The notes beneath the pieces were generated by a model. It did not search any database. It was given only the letters and a program-made list of their open reading frames with translations, and was not told the DNA's origin. From a bacterium (GTDB lineage Bacteria; Margulisbacteria; Marinamargulisbacteria; JABGVJ01), in NCBI GenBank assembly GCA_018646105.1, contig JABGVJ010000020.1:1-43558 (forward strand): 43,558 nt of DNA, given 5' to 3'. A program made the position numbers and the translations under genes. Positions 16,009 through 23,988 of this stretch are shown here, in pieces (position 1 is the first letter of the stretch; each line of letters starts with the position of its first letter).

Positions 16009-16635
16009 ATGACAAACAAACAAAAGTATTATGTGGTTTGGCAGGGAAAGAGCCCTGGGATTTACGATAACTGGCAAAATTGTGAAGCTCAAGTAAAGGG
16101 GTTTAACGGGGCTAAATATAAAAGTTTTAAAACTTTAGGTGAAGCAAATGACGCTTTTAAAAATAGTTATAAGGATTATTTTCAATATAATAAAAAATAT
16201 TCATCTTTAGAACTTTCTTTACCACCAGAAGTGCTTAAAAACAGCATATGCGTAGACGCGGCATGTAGCGGTAATCCGGGAATGATGGAATATCAAGGGG
16301 TAGAAACAGGTACCAAAAAACAGATTTTTCATTATGGTCCTATATGGGGCACGAATAATTTAGGAGAGTTTTTGGCGATTGTGTTTCTTTTGGCAATTTT
16401 AAAAAAAGCAAACGATGTTACGACAAGGATTTATACTGATTCTGCGGTAGCTATGAAATGGGTGAAAACAAAGCAGGTAAAATCAAAGTTGATGAAAAAT
16501 GCAAAAACAAAAGAAGTTTGGGCGTTAGTAGAATGGGCTATTGCTTGGTTAAACGATAATATGTATACGAATAAAATTTTGAAATGGGAAACAGAAAAGT
16601 GGGGCGAAATACCAGCGGATTTTGGGAGAAAGTAA
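16009..16635 (+). CDS. Ribonuclease H with N-terminal viroplasmin domain
   Basis: A 208-residue RNase HI. Residues 1-50 are a caulimovirus viroplasmin/RHBD domain (KYYVVWQGKSPGIYDNWQNC, KYKSFKTLGEANDAF) that binds RNA-DNA hybrids. Residues 78-208 are the catalytic domain with acidic residues in ICVDAACSGNPG, NNLGEFLAI, YTDSAVAMKW and ADFGRK. It removes RNA from RNA-DNA hybrids. TAAAAT (15997-16002) ends six bases before the ATG and there is no Shine-Dalgarno sequence, a second likely leaderless gene like pth. Confidence 0.9.
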   Translation: MTNKQKYYVVWQGKSPGIYDNWQNCEAQVKGFNGAKYKSFKTLGEANDAFKNSYKDYFQYNKKYSSLELSLPPEVLKNSICVDAACSGNPGMMEYQGVETGTKKQIFHYGPIWGTNNLGEFLAIVFLLAILKKANDVTTRIYTDSAVAMKWVKTKQVKSKLMKNAKTKEVWALVEWAIAWLNDNMYTNKILKWETEKWGEIPADFGRK

Positions 16636-16639
16636 CTCA

Positions 16640-16681
16640 GCCTCACCCCCTAACCCCCTCTCCACAAGTGTAGAGGGGGGA
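16640..16681 (+). repeat. Intergenic palindromic repeat copy 4
   Basis: GCCTCACCCCCTAACCCCC then a stem CCCCCTCT...AGAGGGGG around CCACAAGTGT. It lies between the RNase H stop codon and alr. Confidence 0.85.
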
Positions 16682-16711
16682 TTTGTTTGGAAAAAAAGTT
16701 AAGGAAGGTTA

Positions 16712-17818
16712 ATGCATAATACAAGCAGAAGCGTAGCGATAATTGATTTGGGGGCGATGGGACATAACCTTGCTGAGGTAAAGAGATTAGCGCGTGATAA
16801 AAAAATTATAGCTATGGTCAAAGGAAACGCCTATGGGCATGGGTTGGTGGGAACAGCAACCTTTTTGGCTGATAAGGTGGATTATTTTGGTGTGGCTTTT
16901 GTGGAGGAAGCTATAGAACTCAGGGAAAATGGAATTAAAACGCCGATTTTAGTTTTTAACCCCACCCTACCGGAACAGTTTGATGATTATTTTAAATATA
17001 ATATTGATCATACAGTGGCTTCTATTTCGGCTTTACATGATTTGGATACTAAGGCTAAAAAAAGAGGGATTGAAATAAAAGTTCATCTGAAAATTGATAC
17101 GGGTATGATGCGTTTGGGTATTAGATATACAAATGCCCAGAATCTTTTAAGAAAAGCAAGCGAGGTAAAAAATTCTCAGGTGGTATCTGTGTTTTCCCAT
17201 TTTGCTACTAGTGACGAAGAAAATCTTGATTTTGCCAATTTGCAATTGGAAAGATTTAAAAAGGTTATTAAATTTTATGATGAGCAGAAACAAAAGCCTT
17301 TATTTCATATGGCTAATTCTGCGGCGATTATAAGATTGCCTGAAAGTCATTTTGATATGGTGAGACCAGGGATTATGATGTATGGGTATCATCCTTCTGA
17401 ATTTACCAGATCATGTGCTAAGCTCTGCCCTGCCCTAACTTGGAAAGCTAAAGCTACATATTTTAAAGTAATTTTAAAAGATCATCCGGTGAGCTACGGG
17501 GGGACTTGGGTAGCACCAGAAAATGTGCGCGCGGTAACGATTCCGATAGGCTATGCTGACGGATTTCGACGTATGTTGTCCAATAAAGGTGATGTTTTGA
17601 TCAGAGGAAAAAAGTATTCGGTGATCGGAAATGTATGTATGGACCAGACTGTGATTAAAATTGGTGAGGGTGAAGCCTATAAAGGTGATGACGTGGTGAT
17701 TATTGGTAAACAAGGTGATCAGGAAATAACAGCTGAGGATATGGCTGCTAAATTGGACACTATTTCTTATGAAGTTTTGACCGGGATTATGAAGAGAGTG
17801 GAACGGGTGTATATATAG
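16712..17818 (+). CDS. alr: Alanine racemase
   Basis: A 368-residue PLP enzyme that makes D-alanine for peptidoglycan. IIAMVKGNAYGHGLVG contains the PLP lysine (about residue 37). HLKIDTGMMRLGI, SHFATSDEENLDFANLQLER and MVRPGIMMYG follow in normal order. The catalytic Tyr is in VTIPIGYADGFRRMLSN and the Cys-Met-Asp motif in IGNVCMDQTVI. AAGGAAGG precedes the ATG. The TAG stop codon lies on the edge of an intergenic repeat. Length is typical. Confidence 0.96.
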   Translation: MHNTSRSVAIIDLGAMGHNLAEVKRLARDKKIIAMVKGNAYGHGLVGTATFLADKVDYFGVAFVEEAIELRENGIKTPILVFNPTLPEQFDDYFKYNIDHTVASISALHDLDTKAKKRGIEIKVHLKIDTGMMRLGIRYTNAQNLLRKASEVKNSQVVSVFSHFATSDEENLDFANLQLERFKKVIKFYDEQKQKPLFHMANSAAIIRLPESHFDMVRPGIMMYGYHPSEFTRSCAKLCPALTWKAKATYFKVILKDHPVSYGGTWVAPENVRAVTIPIGYADGFRRMLSNKGDVLIRGKKYSVIGNVCMDQTVIKIGEGEAYKGDDVVIIGKQGDQEITAEDMAAKLDTISYEVLTGIMKRVERVYI

Positions 17819-17865
17819 GCCTCACCCCAAACCCCTCTCCATAAATGTAGAGGGGCTTAAGTTAC
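17818..17865 (+). repeat. Intergenic palindromic repeat copy 5
   Basis: GGCCTCACCCCAAACCCCTC, CATAAATG loop and AGAGGGGCTTAAGTTAC. It is placed between convergent alr and hydG, where its stem could also act as a shared terminator. Confidence 0.85.
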
Positions 17866-17872
17866 TTAATAT

Positions 17873-19348
17873 TTAGATATACAGGTCCCTAGTACCGGAT
17901 TTGATTTTTTCGTAATTATTCAGCATAGAAGCATATAGTTCCGGGGAGTATTTAGAGGGGACTTGGGCTTTTACTTCTGCGATTTCTTGAGCAATGAGTT
18001 TCTCCCCTATTTTTTTAGTTTGGGGCGAGGCAAAGTCGTCTAGCCATTCACGAAATGTAAGGATTGCATTGATTTTGCAAAAATGACTTTCTTGCCCGCA
18101 TTTGAGCATATCCATAATTTTTTCACCGGTACGACCACAGCGATATCCAGAAGTGCAAAAAGAGGTAATATAGCCCATCTCGGCTAATTCCCGGACTACA
18201 GTGTCTAGGTCTCTGGGATCACCTATGGTGAATTGTTGACTATTCATTTTTTGTTTTTTGGCAAGCTTAGCATAGTCCCCAATACCGATTTTGGTTGAGG
18301 CGTCGGTTTGGGTACAGCCTAAGGATAAAGCTTGTTTTTTGATTTGGTCTTTTTCTCTAGCGGTGATGATCATTCCTGTATAGGGAACAGATAATCTGAT
18401 GATAGTGACGAGTTTTTTAAAATCTGTGTCTGACACTTCATGTTGCGGATGCGAGGCAGGGGCGTTTTGAGCAGGAGTGAGACGTGGAAAAGAAATGGTA
18501 TGGGGACCCACTCCAAATTTGTTTTCCAGCTCAATAGCATGATATAAAAGTCCCATAACTTCAAACCGCCAGTCATAGAGGCCAAAAAGAGCACCAATAG
18601 CTACATCATCAATACCCGCTTCAAAAGCACGGTGTAGTGCATACAAACGCCATTGATAATTACCTTTGATAGTGTCTTGCGGATGCATTTTTTGATAAGT
18701 TTCGTGATGATACGTTTCCTGAAAAACTTGATAAGTACCAATCCCAGCTTTTTTTAGAAGTTTGAGATCTGCTACGGACATAGGTGCTGCATTGACATTG
18801 ACCCGGCGGATATTTCCAAAGCCGTGTTTGGTTTTTTCTTTGACGCTGTAAATCGTTTTGATCGTGTCAACCATATAATGAATGTCAGAAGATGGATGTT
18901 CACCATAAACCGCAATAATTCTTTTATGCCCTATTTTGCCAGCTATAGCCTGAGTTTCAGCACGTACTTGTTCTAAAGTAAGCTGGTTTCTTTTTAGGTC
19001 TTTGTTATCTCTTCTAAAGCCACAATATAAACAGTTGTTTAGGCAATGGTTAGAACAATACAGAGGAGCAAAAGTAACAATACGGTTATCATAGACTTTT
19101 TTTTTGATTTCGTCTGCGGCTACAAACATTTCTTGCCAGAGGTCTGGGTCCTGGACATTGATGAGGGTGGCGGTTTCGTCAGGGGTGAGGGTTTTGATAG
19201 CCAGGGATTTTTGGATAATAGCGCGGACTTTAGTTTTGTCTGGTTGTATATGAGCCTTGATTTGCTGCCATATTTTATGGTCATCAATAAAGTCTTGATG
19301 GTTTTTTAAATATTTTTCATATTCTGCTTTTTTTATAATAGGTTGCAT
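17873..19348 (-). CDS. hydG: HydG-type radical SAM tyrosine lyase with altered auxiliary-cluster motif
   Basis: A 491-residue HydG, the maturase that splits tyrosine to give CO and cyanide ligands for the [FeFe]-hydrogenase H-cluster. The radical SAM motif is CSNHCLNNCLYCGFRRDN (C102, C106, C109). VYGEHPSSDIHYMV, VNVNAAPMSV and GPHTISFPRLTPA (His283) are HydG-like, and length exceeds ThiH. The C-terminal auxiliary cluster normally uses CX2CX22C; here C398 and C424 stand but the middle position is Gly401 (SFCTSGYRCGRTG, codon GGA), with extra Cys at 404 and 417. The ability to make CO is therefore uncertain. No Shine-Dalgarno sequence is evident. No [FeFe] hydrogenase, HydE alone or HydF lies beside it. 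Confidence 0.88.
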   Translation of the reverse strand: MQPIIKKAEYEKYLKNHQDFIDDHKIWQQIKAHIQPDKTKVRAIIQKSLAIKTLTPDETATLINVQDPDLWQEMFVAADEIKKKVYDNRIVTFAPLYCSNHCLNNCLYCGFRRDNKDLKRNQLTLEQVRAETQAIAGKIGHKRIIAVYGEHPSSDIHYMVDTIKTIYSVKEKTKHGFGNIRRVNVNAAPMSVADLKLLKKAGIGTYQVFQETYHHETYQKMHPQDTIKGNYQWRLYALHRAFEAGIDDVAIGALFGLYDWRFEVMGLLYHAIELENKFGVGPHTISFPRLTPAQNAPASHPQHEVSDTDFKKLVTIIRLSVPYTGMIITAREKDQIKKQALSLGCTQTDASTKIGIGDYAKLAKKQKMNSQQFTIGDPRDLDTVVRELAEMGYITSFCTSGYRCGRTGEKIMDMLKCGQESHFCKINAILTFREWLDDFASPQTKKIGEKLIAQEIAEVKAQVPSKYSPELYASMLNNYEKIKSGTRDLYI

Positions 19349-19367
19349 GGCGTGATTATGATAACAA

Positions 19368-19470
19368 GGGGTGAGGCTGGCGGCAAGTCATATGCTACCG
19401 GAGAGAAATACGTGCCTTTACCCCTCGCACTTCGTGCCACCCTTTTTCCACCAGTAGAGAGGGTAATGTA
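19368..19470. repeat. Diverged intergenic repeat material, two pieces
   Basis: GGGGTGAGGC at 19368-19377 is the inverted left end of the repeat family. From 19421, GTGCC...TACCCCTCGCACTTCGTG...CCACC and later AGAGAGGG is a degraded forward copy with a small GC hairpin (GCACTTCGTGC) inserted. It lies between hydG and the first island gene. Confidence 0.5.
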
Positions 19471-19472
19471 GG

Positions 19473-19501
19473 TTGATTTTTTAGTTTAGTTACATTATAA
19501 T
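19473..19501 (+). promoter_or_regulatory. Island promoter P1 (conserved block)
   Basis: TTGATT (19473-19478), 17-base spacer, TATAAT (19496-19501), followed by GTTATTAAA. The block TAGTTACATTATAATGTTAT, which contains the perfect palindrome ACATTATAATGT, is repeated at P2 (one change) and P3 (identical). It drives the first paralogue; expected leader about 70 bases. Confidence 0.8.
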
Positions 19502-19577
19502 GTTATTAAAGATCAAATTTATGCTGATGTATTATTTTTTTAAGGTTTAATTATTTTGGTAAATGGGAGGGGTAAGG

Positions 19578-20294
19578 TTGCTGAAGAAGGTTGTAAGTTT
19601 AAGGCTTAAAGATGTTACCTTTGAAACAACTTTTAGTACGATTCTAGATGCGATAGCAAAAAAAATACCACCCGAAATTTTAACCAAATTAAATGCACAA
19701 TATAGTAATGCTAGTTCAAAAGATAAACTAAAAAGGCTTTGTTTTCCTTATACGGTAGGGGTACTAGTAAACGGGACTTTACCTTCGGGTGATCAATTAC
19801 CTAGATTACAAACCATTTATGAAGCATGTGAAAAGAAATTTGATGGTTCATCTGGAATTTTACCTGAAAAATATCAAATAGAATTTGGGGTTAATGAAGA
19901 ACCTAGGTCTGTAATGGAGCCAGTTGCTAAAGAGCAAATTTATGAAGAAGTCAGGGATTTTTATAAAGAAATACAGGATAATATAACTGGTCTTCTAGCA
20001 ATGCTGATTGAAGGCTCTTTTTTGATTTTTAATCTGGCCCATGGGCCTCAAAATTGTCATTCTATAGGTTTAAAAAAAGCTGAAGACGATAAATATTTAT
20101 GGGTAGATACAAATATGAGGGATAAAAAGATGCTTATACCAAGAACTAATTTAAGGGCAGTTTTGTTTTATGTTTTTACTTTATATGCTTTGCATTATGA
20201 AAACAAACTTTCTCATTTTTGGCCTATTGGTTATTCTGCGAGAGTGACTGCTCCTAAAAAACGGATGGCAGTTGCTCTTGCGGGGGGAAAATAG
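19578..20294 (+). CDS. Island paralogue 1: putative cysteine-peptidase-like protein, unknown function
   Basis: A 238-residue protein, no confident family. TTG at 19578 is chosen over ATG at 19563, because GGGAGGGG (19565-19572) then sits as the ribosome-binding site exactly as in paralogue 3, and the N-terminus becomes MLKKVVSLRLK, like that of its relatives. Shared features: Cys55 in LCFPYTVGVLVNG, then PRLQTIYEA...FDGSSGILPEKYQ, then His161 in CHSIGLKK and Asp177 in YLWVDTN. The order Cys, His, Asp with these contexts recalls papain-fold peptidases such as C58/YopT; this is inference. The 3' end overlaps the convergent kinase gene by 41 bases. Confidence 0.65.
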   Translation: MLKKVVSLRLKDVTFETTFSTILDAIAKKIPPEILTKLNAQYSNASSKDKLKRLCFPYTVGVLVNGTLPSGDQLPRLQTIYEACEKKFDGSSGILPEKYQIEFGVNEEPRSVMEPVAKEQIYEEVRDFYKEIQDNITGLLAMLIEGSFLIFNLAHGPQNCHSIGLKKAEDDKYLWVDTNMRDKKMLIPRTNLRAVLFYVFTLYALHYENKLSHFWPIGYSARVTAPKKRMAVALAGGK

Positions 20295-21717
20295 AGGCCC
20301 AGATTTCCTCTAAGTCTAATAAAGGACTTTGGCTTTCAATGTAACCCTGAAAAGTACTTATTAATTCTGCGGATAGTACTGGCCTATCTCCAGCAAGATA
20401 AAGGTTCATATAGGCTAAGACAAATAGTCTTAATTGATCTAAGTGGTTTTGGCTATCCAGTTGACTTGCTGTGGAACTAATTTTACTTTCTAACTGAGAT
20501 ATGGCCTCTGAAATTTTGTCGCTTGCTGTTTCTGGATTGCTAAGTTGTTTTCCTAATTCTATGGCGTTTTCCAATATATTCTCGCTATCAAATACCTCAA
20601 AAAATAGAATATTATATAAAGTAGTTAATGTTCCCCAGGTATCATCTGCTTGAGTTATGATGAATTTAGGGGATTTGATTTTCCTTTCTTTTTGTTCAAA
20701 ATATGATACGGCTCTTTGGGGAGGAACGTTTGACGTTGAGCCAAATTTAACATTTTTTATCGTGCATCCTTCTGGACGTGCTATTCCTAGATCGGCTATT
20801 TTTATTCTAAATGGGGAATGAGTACTTTGACAAACTAATAAATTAGAAGGTTTAAGGTCGGCCATTATTATTTTGCCTCTTACTTTATCATGCTCCATTT
20901 CTGATTCATGTATTTCCTGTATTCCCTTTAAGACATGGTCTACTATGGTATAAAGTAGGGCATATACTTGATCAGGGGGTGTTTTTGTATTTTCAGAGAA
21001 GCTTTGAAGCTTAGGTATTAAATTTTCGACATCACCATACTGAGCTAATTGCATGATAAGTTGCCCTGTTATGTTTCCTTCTACTCTAATTACATGGTTA
21101 GCTGTTTGAATAGCTTCAAGAGCCGTTTCTTCTGCGGGGGTTGATTGTTTTATTGCGAGAGCTGTCTTCCTTCCTGTACTATCTTGAAAAAGAGCCCTCC
21201 ACACAGGGCTTTCTTGTCCTCCCTCACCAATTATTTCTTCCATAGTAATCGTAGGAGCTTGAAGACTATAGGGTGACGACTTAAATTTAAAATGTTTTCC
21301 GCCTGGGGTTTTTTTGGGGTTTCTGTATTTACATAGTGTTGACAGCCTGGTGTATGGGGTAATGGGGCTAGCGGAGCTATCTGGTATTGCAGTCTGAGTA
21401 TCTGGCTCGTCTATCTCTAATCCTAGGATAGTTACCATTCTATTATAAATTTCTAATGGACCTGGTGGTGATGCGGCGGCTGCGATGTCTGGGGAGGTAG
21501 TATCTGTTGTTGATGTATCTTCTCCTAGAAGGCCCCAAATATCAAGATCGTCACCATCACTAGAGTCTGTAGTGCATGTAGAATCTGTAGCTTTTGTATT
21601 TGTTGTTAATGGTTCTAGGAATTGAACGACTGTCTTTCTTAAAGTTGTTGTTTTTCCAGTCATACCTGGAAATTTAGTTTTTTGTATAGCCATAATTTTT
21701 AATTTAATAAATAACAT
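20254..21717 (-). CDS. Eukaryotic-like Ser/Thr protein kinase with disordered N-terminus
   Basis: A 487-residue protein. Residues 1-150 begin MLFIKLKIMAIQKTK and are Thr/Ser/Asp-rich and probably disordered. Residues 158-340 are a protein kinase: degenerate Gly loop IIGEGGQESPVWRAL, Lys190 in ALAIKQ, catalytic loop IIMADLKPSNLLV (Asp287, Lys289, Asn292), DLG for DFG at 309, and PPQRA in place of APE. The usual HR before the catalytic Asp is MA, but the core residues are kept, so activity is plausible. The C-terminal 140 residues are helical. There is no membrane segment or PASTA domain. GGGGGAAAAC precedes the ATG. It may be an effector or a regulator of the island genes. Confidence 0.8.
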   Translation of the reverse strand: MLFIKLKIMAIQKTKFPGMTGKTTTLRKTVVQFLEPLTTNTKATDSTCTTDSSDGDDLDIWGLLGEDTSTTDTTSPDIAAAASPPGPLEIYNRMVTILGLEIDEPDTQTAIPDSSASPITPYTRLSTLCKYRNPKKTPGGKHFKFKSSPYSLQAPTITMEEIIGEGGQESPVWRALFQDSTGRKTALAIKQSTPAEETALEAIQTANHVIRVEGNITGQLIMQLAQYGDVENLIPKLQSFSENTKTPPDQVYALLYTIVDHVLKGIQEIHESEMEHDKVRGKIIMADLKPSNLLVCQSTHSPFRIKIADLGIARPEGCTIKNVKFGSTSNVPPQRAVSYFEQKERKIKSPKFIITQADDTWGTLTTLYNILFFEVFDSENILENAIELGKQLSNPETASDKISEAISQLESKISSTASQLDSQNHLDQLRLFVLAYMNLYLAGDRPVLSAELISTFQGYIESQSPLLDLEEIWASIFPPQEQLPSVF

Positions 21718-21870
21718 TAGTTTTCCCCCTAGGATTTTTTTTATTTCTATCTAAGTTATCGGATATAGTAAAAAAAAATTTCAGTTTATTTATTTAGATG
21801 TAGGTGCCGGGTGTTATTTTTTCAGTTTGAGCATAAAAGGGGTCGGTGCAAAAGTGTTTTGTGTTTAAGT

Positions 21871-21899
21871 TTGACTTTTGATTTTAGTTACATTAGAAT
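21871..21899 (+). promoter_or_regulatory. Island promoter P2 (conserved block)
   Basis: TTGACT (21871-21876), 17-base spacer, TAGAAT (21894-21899), followed by GTTATTAGA. It is the same block as P1 and P3, with one change in the -10 box, and precedes the ATPase-paralogue 2 pair. Confidence 0.8.
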
Positions 21900-21935
21900 G
21901 TTATTAGAGTTAATAATTGATCTGAAAGGATAAAT

Positions 21936-23216
21936 ATGCCAATCTATAAATTTAATCCTTGGTGGCAAACGCTTGAAATTGATGAGGATGTAAAACCAGG
22001 AGTTGAACGACCTGTTTTGAGAGAATTACAAAAAGAATTGTCTAACCGCAAAATTGTGGTTTTGTCTGGTTTGAGAAGAACGGGTAAATCTACTTTGATG
22101 CAACAGATGATCCAATTTTTGGTGCGAAAAAAAGGAGTTTTAGCGAAACGTATTATTTATATGGCGTTTAGCCAGGAAAATAATGAGCTGGAAAATATCA
22201 TTGATCGTTATCTTAAAGAAGTTTTACGAGGTACGGAACAAGAAAAGCAGAAAATTTATATTTTTTTAGATGAGATCCAGTATGTACCACAATGGCAAAA
22301 AGTATTGAGTGTATATTTTGCGAAACATAAAAATTTTAAGTTTTTTATTTCTGGATCCATGGTTTTGCACGTAGGTGAACATACCCCGAAAAATATTAAA
22401 AATAAATTTAAAGAAATTGAAGTAAAACCTTTGGATTTTGAAGAGTATCTGAATCTCAAGGGTATACAGATAGACGCAAAACAGGAAAAAAAATATGAGC
22501 AGGAAATGAAAACGTATTTTAGAAATTATTTGTTGCACGGAGGTTTTATAGAAACTCAAAAATTGGATGCGGGTATGCGTAGACAATATATTAAAGAAAA
22601 TATTTTGGAACGTATTATTTATAAAGATATTCCGCAAAATTTTCGGGTTTCAAAACCAGGGGTTTTAAATAGATTGGTCAGGCTGATTGCTTATGAACCA
22701 GGGGTTTTTGGGAATTTTAAACATATTGCCAAAAAGCTAAGTTGTGATCAGCGTACGATTGCTAGATATGTCAGTTATCTGGAGAAGTCGGGATTAGTGA
22801 GAAATTTATATAATTTTGGTTTATCTCCTTTACAAAAAGAAAAATCTTTAAAAAAACTATATTTGACGAATACAGCTTTTAATCTGGCTATTTCTCCTGA
22901 AATTGATTTTGAAAAATTATTAACCCAATTTTATGTGAATTTGTTTGAGGCTAACTTTTTTAGTTTGAGTGCGCAAAAACAATTAATCAAAGTAGTTTTG
23001 CAAAACGAAGACAAAATAATTCCTTTGGAAATTGATTTATCAGAACAGGTTTCTAGTTTACTGGTAAAAAAACTTTTTCTTTTTATGCAAAAACATCAGC
23101 TGACCAAAGGGTATGTGATCACGCTAAACAAAAAAAATGTTTTGAAAAAAGCAGATATGAAAATAGAGCTTATACCCTATTGGCGGTATGGAACAGTGTT
23201 AAAGAAAATAAAATAA
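21936..23216 (+). CDS. AAA-family ATPase with DUF4143 domain
   Basis: A 426-residue protein of the AAA_14/DUF4143 group. Walker A is VVLSGLRRTGKSTLMQQMIQ near residue 52; Walker B is KIYIFLDEIQYVPQWQKVL; the sensor region is FKFFISGSMVLHVG; LDFEEYLNLKG and a winged-helix stretch (CDQRTIARYVSYLEKSGLVR) follow, then the DUF4143 C-terminal part. Such ATPases are common, often multicopy and mobile in anaerobes, and of unknown role. An AAAGGA site precedes the ATG. It is driven by island promoter P2 and precedes paralogue 2 by 21 bases. Confidence 0.88.
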   Translation: MPIYKFNPWWQTLEIDEDVKPGVERPVLRELQKELSNRKIVVLSGLRRTGKSTLMQQMIQFLVRKKGVLAKRIIYMAFSQENNELENIIDRYLKEVLRGTEQEKQKIYIFLDEIQYVPQWQKVLSVYFAKHKNFKFFISGSMVLHVGEHTPKNIKNKFKEIEVKPLDFEEYLNLKGIQIDAKQEKKYEQEMKTYFRNYLLHGGFIETQKLDAGMRRQYIKENILERIIYKDIPQNFRVSKPGVLNRLVRLIAYEPGVFGNFKHIAKKLSCDQRTIARYVSYLEKSGLVRNLYNFGLSPLQKEKSLKKLYLTNTAFNLAISPEIDFEKLLTQFYVNLFEANFFSLSAQKQLIKVVLQNEDKIIPLEIDLSEQVSSLLVKKLFLFMQKHQLTKGYVITLNKKNVLKKADMKIELIPYWRYGTVLKKIK

Positions 23217-23237
23217 AAAACATGGGGGTTTTTTTAG

Positions 23238-23981
23238 ATGCGAAAAATGATTGCGGTTAGTAACGAAGTAGCACAGCAGGCAGCAACGGCGGTTTTGTGT
23301 AGAGAGGTTGTAACCAGTGCCTCTAAATATAACGCTATGCTGAGATGGCCGCCTTTGGCTGCGGAATTTCAAAAGTGTTGTTTGGGATTTGTGATGTTTA
23401 TGCAGTTTTATAATAGGCCACCTAACACAATTGAGGATTGGAAAGAAGTAAAAAGGCTACAGACAGATATTAAAAACAAGCTTTATAACGGTTCTCCTTG
23501 TATGCCTCTAGAATATCAAAATAGATATAAAATATCAGAAGTATTTATTAATAAAGTAAATTTCAAGTCTGGGGATACTCAGGCTGATTACTTGAAATAT
23601 ATAGGTGTACTTTTAGATAATCCACTCATAATACTAAGGGGGCAAAATGGTTTTTGTGATTTTTACTTTACAATTTTGATTACGTCTAGCGACCATAAAG
23701 GTGTAGTAATAACAGAATTTATACCGCATGTGATGAAACTTAAATTTACGATGTCTGATCCGATGTGTATTTTTGATTTGAGTTTTAGAGAGGATACCGG
23801 AGAAGTTGCTAGAGAAAATTTAGATCAAGAAGTTTGGGATAGGATAAAATTTTATATGGGGCACTATAGTCAGAACTATATTGATAACGGGTTTAGTATT
23901 GAAACTTGTTTGGTGAGGAATATTTATGCGGTGTATTATACCCCAGAGCCGCGCGTAGGCGCGGCTCTGGGGGTAGGTTGA
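23238..23981 (+). CDS. Island paralogue 2: diverged putative cysteine-peptidase-like protein
   Basis: A 247-residue protein, unknown function. It starts MRKMIAVSNEVAQQ, and its ATG is preceded by GGGGG-T7-AG. It shares with paralogue 1 a Cys motif (KCCLGFVMFMQFY, Cys48), then KRLQT...YNGSPCMPLEYQ (against PRLQT...FDGSSGILPEKYQ), and a later His153 in SSDHKGVVIT with Asp174 or Asp180 in SDPMCIFD. The match is partial, and the catalytic role is weaker here than in the other two. It is the second gene after promoter P2, in operon with the ATPase. Its last 13 residues are encoded by a perfect GC-rich hairpin. Confidence 0.62.
   Translation: MRKMIAVSNEVAQQAATAVLCREVVTSASKYNAMLRWPPLAAEFQKCCLGFVMFMQFYNRPPNTIEDWKEVKRLQTDIKNKLYNGSPCMPLEYQNRYKISEVFINKVNFKSGDTQADYLKYIGVLLDNPLIILRGQNGFCDFYFTILITSSDHKGVVITEFIPHVMKLKFTMSDPMCIFDLSFREDTGEVARENLDQEVWDRIKFYMGHYSQNYIDNGFSIETCLVRNIYAVYYTPEPRVGAALGVG
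23941..23972. terminator. Perfect 14-bp GC-rich hairpin at the end of paralogue 2
   Basis: CCCCAGAGCCGCGC (23941-23954), loop GTAG, then its exact reverse complement (23959-23972). It stands out sharply from the AT-rich surroundings and lies between convergent genes. It lacks a clean U-tract on either side, so a terminator role is likely but not proven; an inserted palindrome is the alternative. Confidence 0.6.
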
Positions 23982-23988
23982 TAATTCT

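Noticed and set aside
17873-19348. ThiH (2-iminoacetate synthase) rather than HydG
   Set aside because: The length of 491 residues, the extra C-terminal domain with FCTSGYRCGRTG...C and the absence of thi genes fit HydG better.
19563-19577. ATG at 19563 as start of paralogue 1
   Set aside because: It would place the GGGAGGGG site inside the coding region; the same GGGAGGGG-TTG layout in paralogue 3 and the N-terminal similarity favour TTG at 19578.
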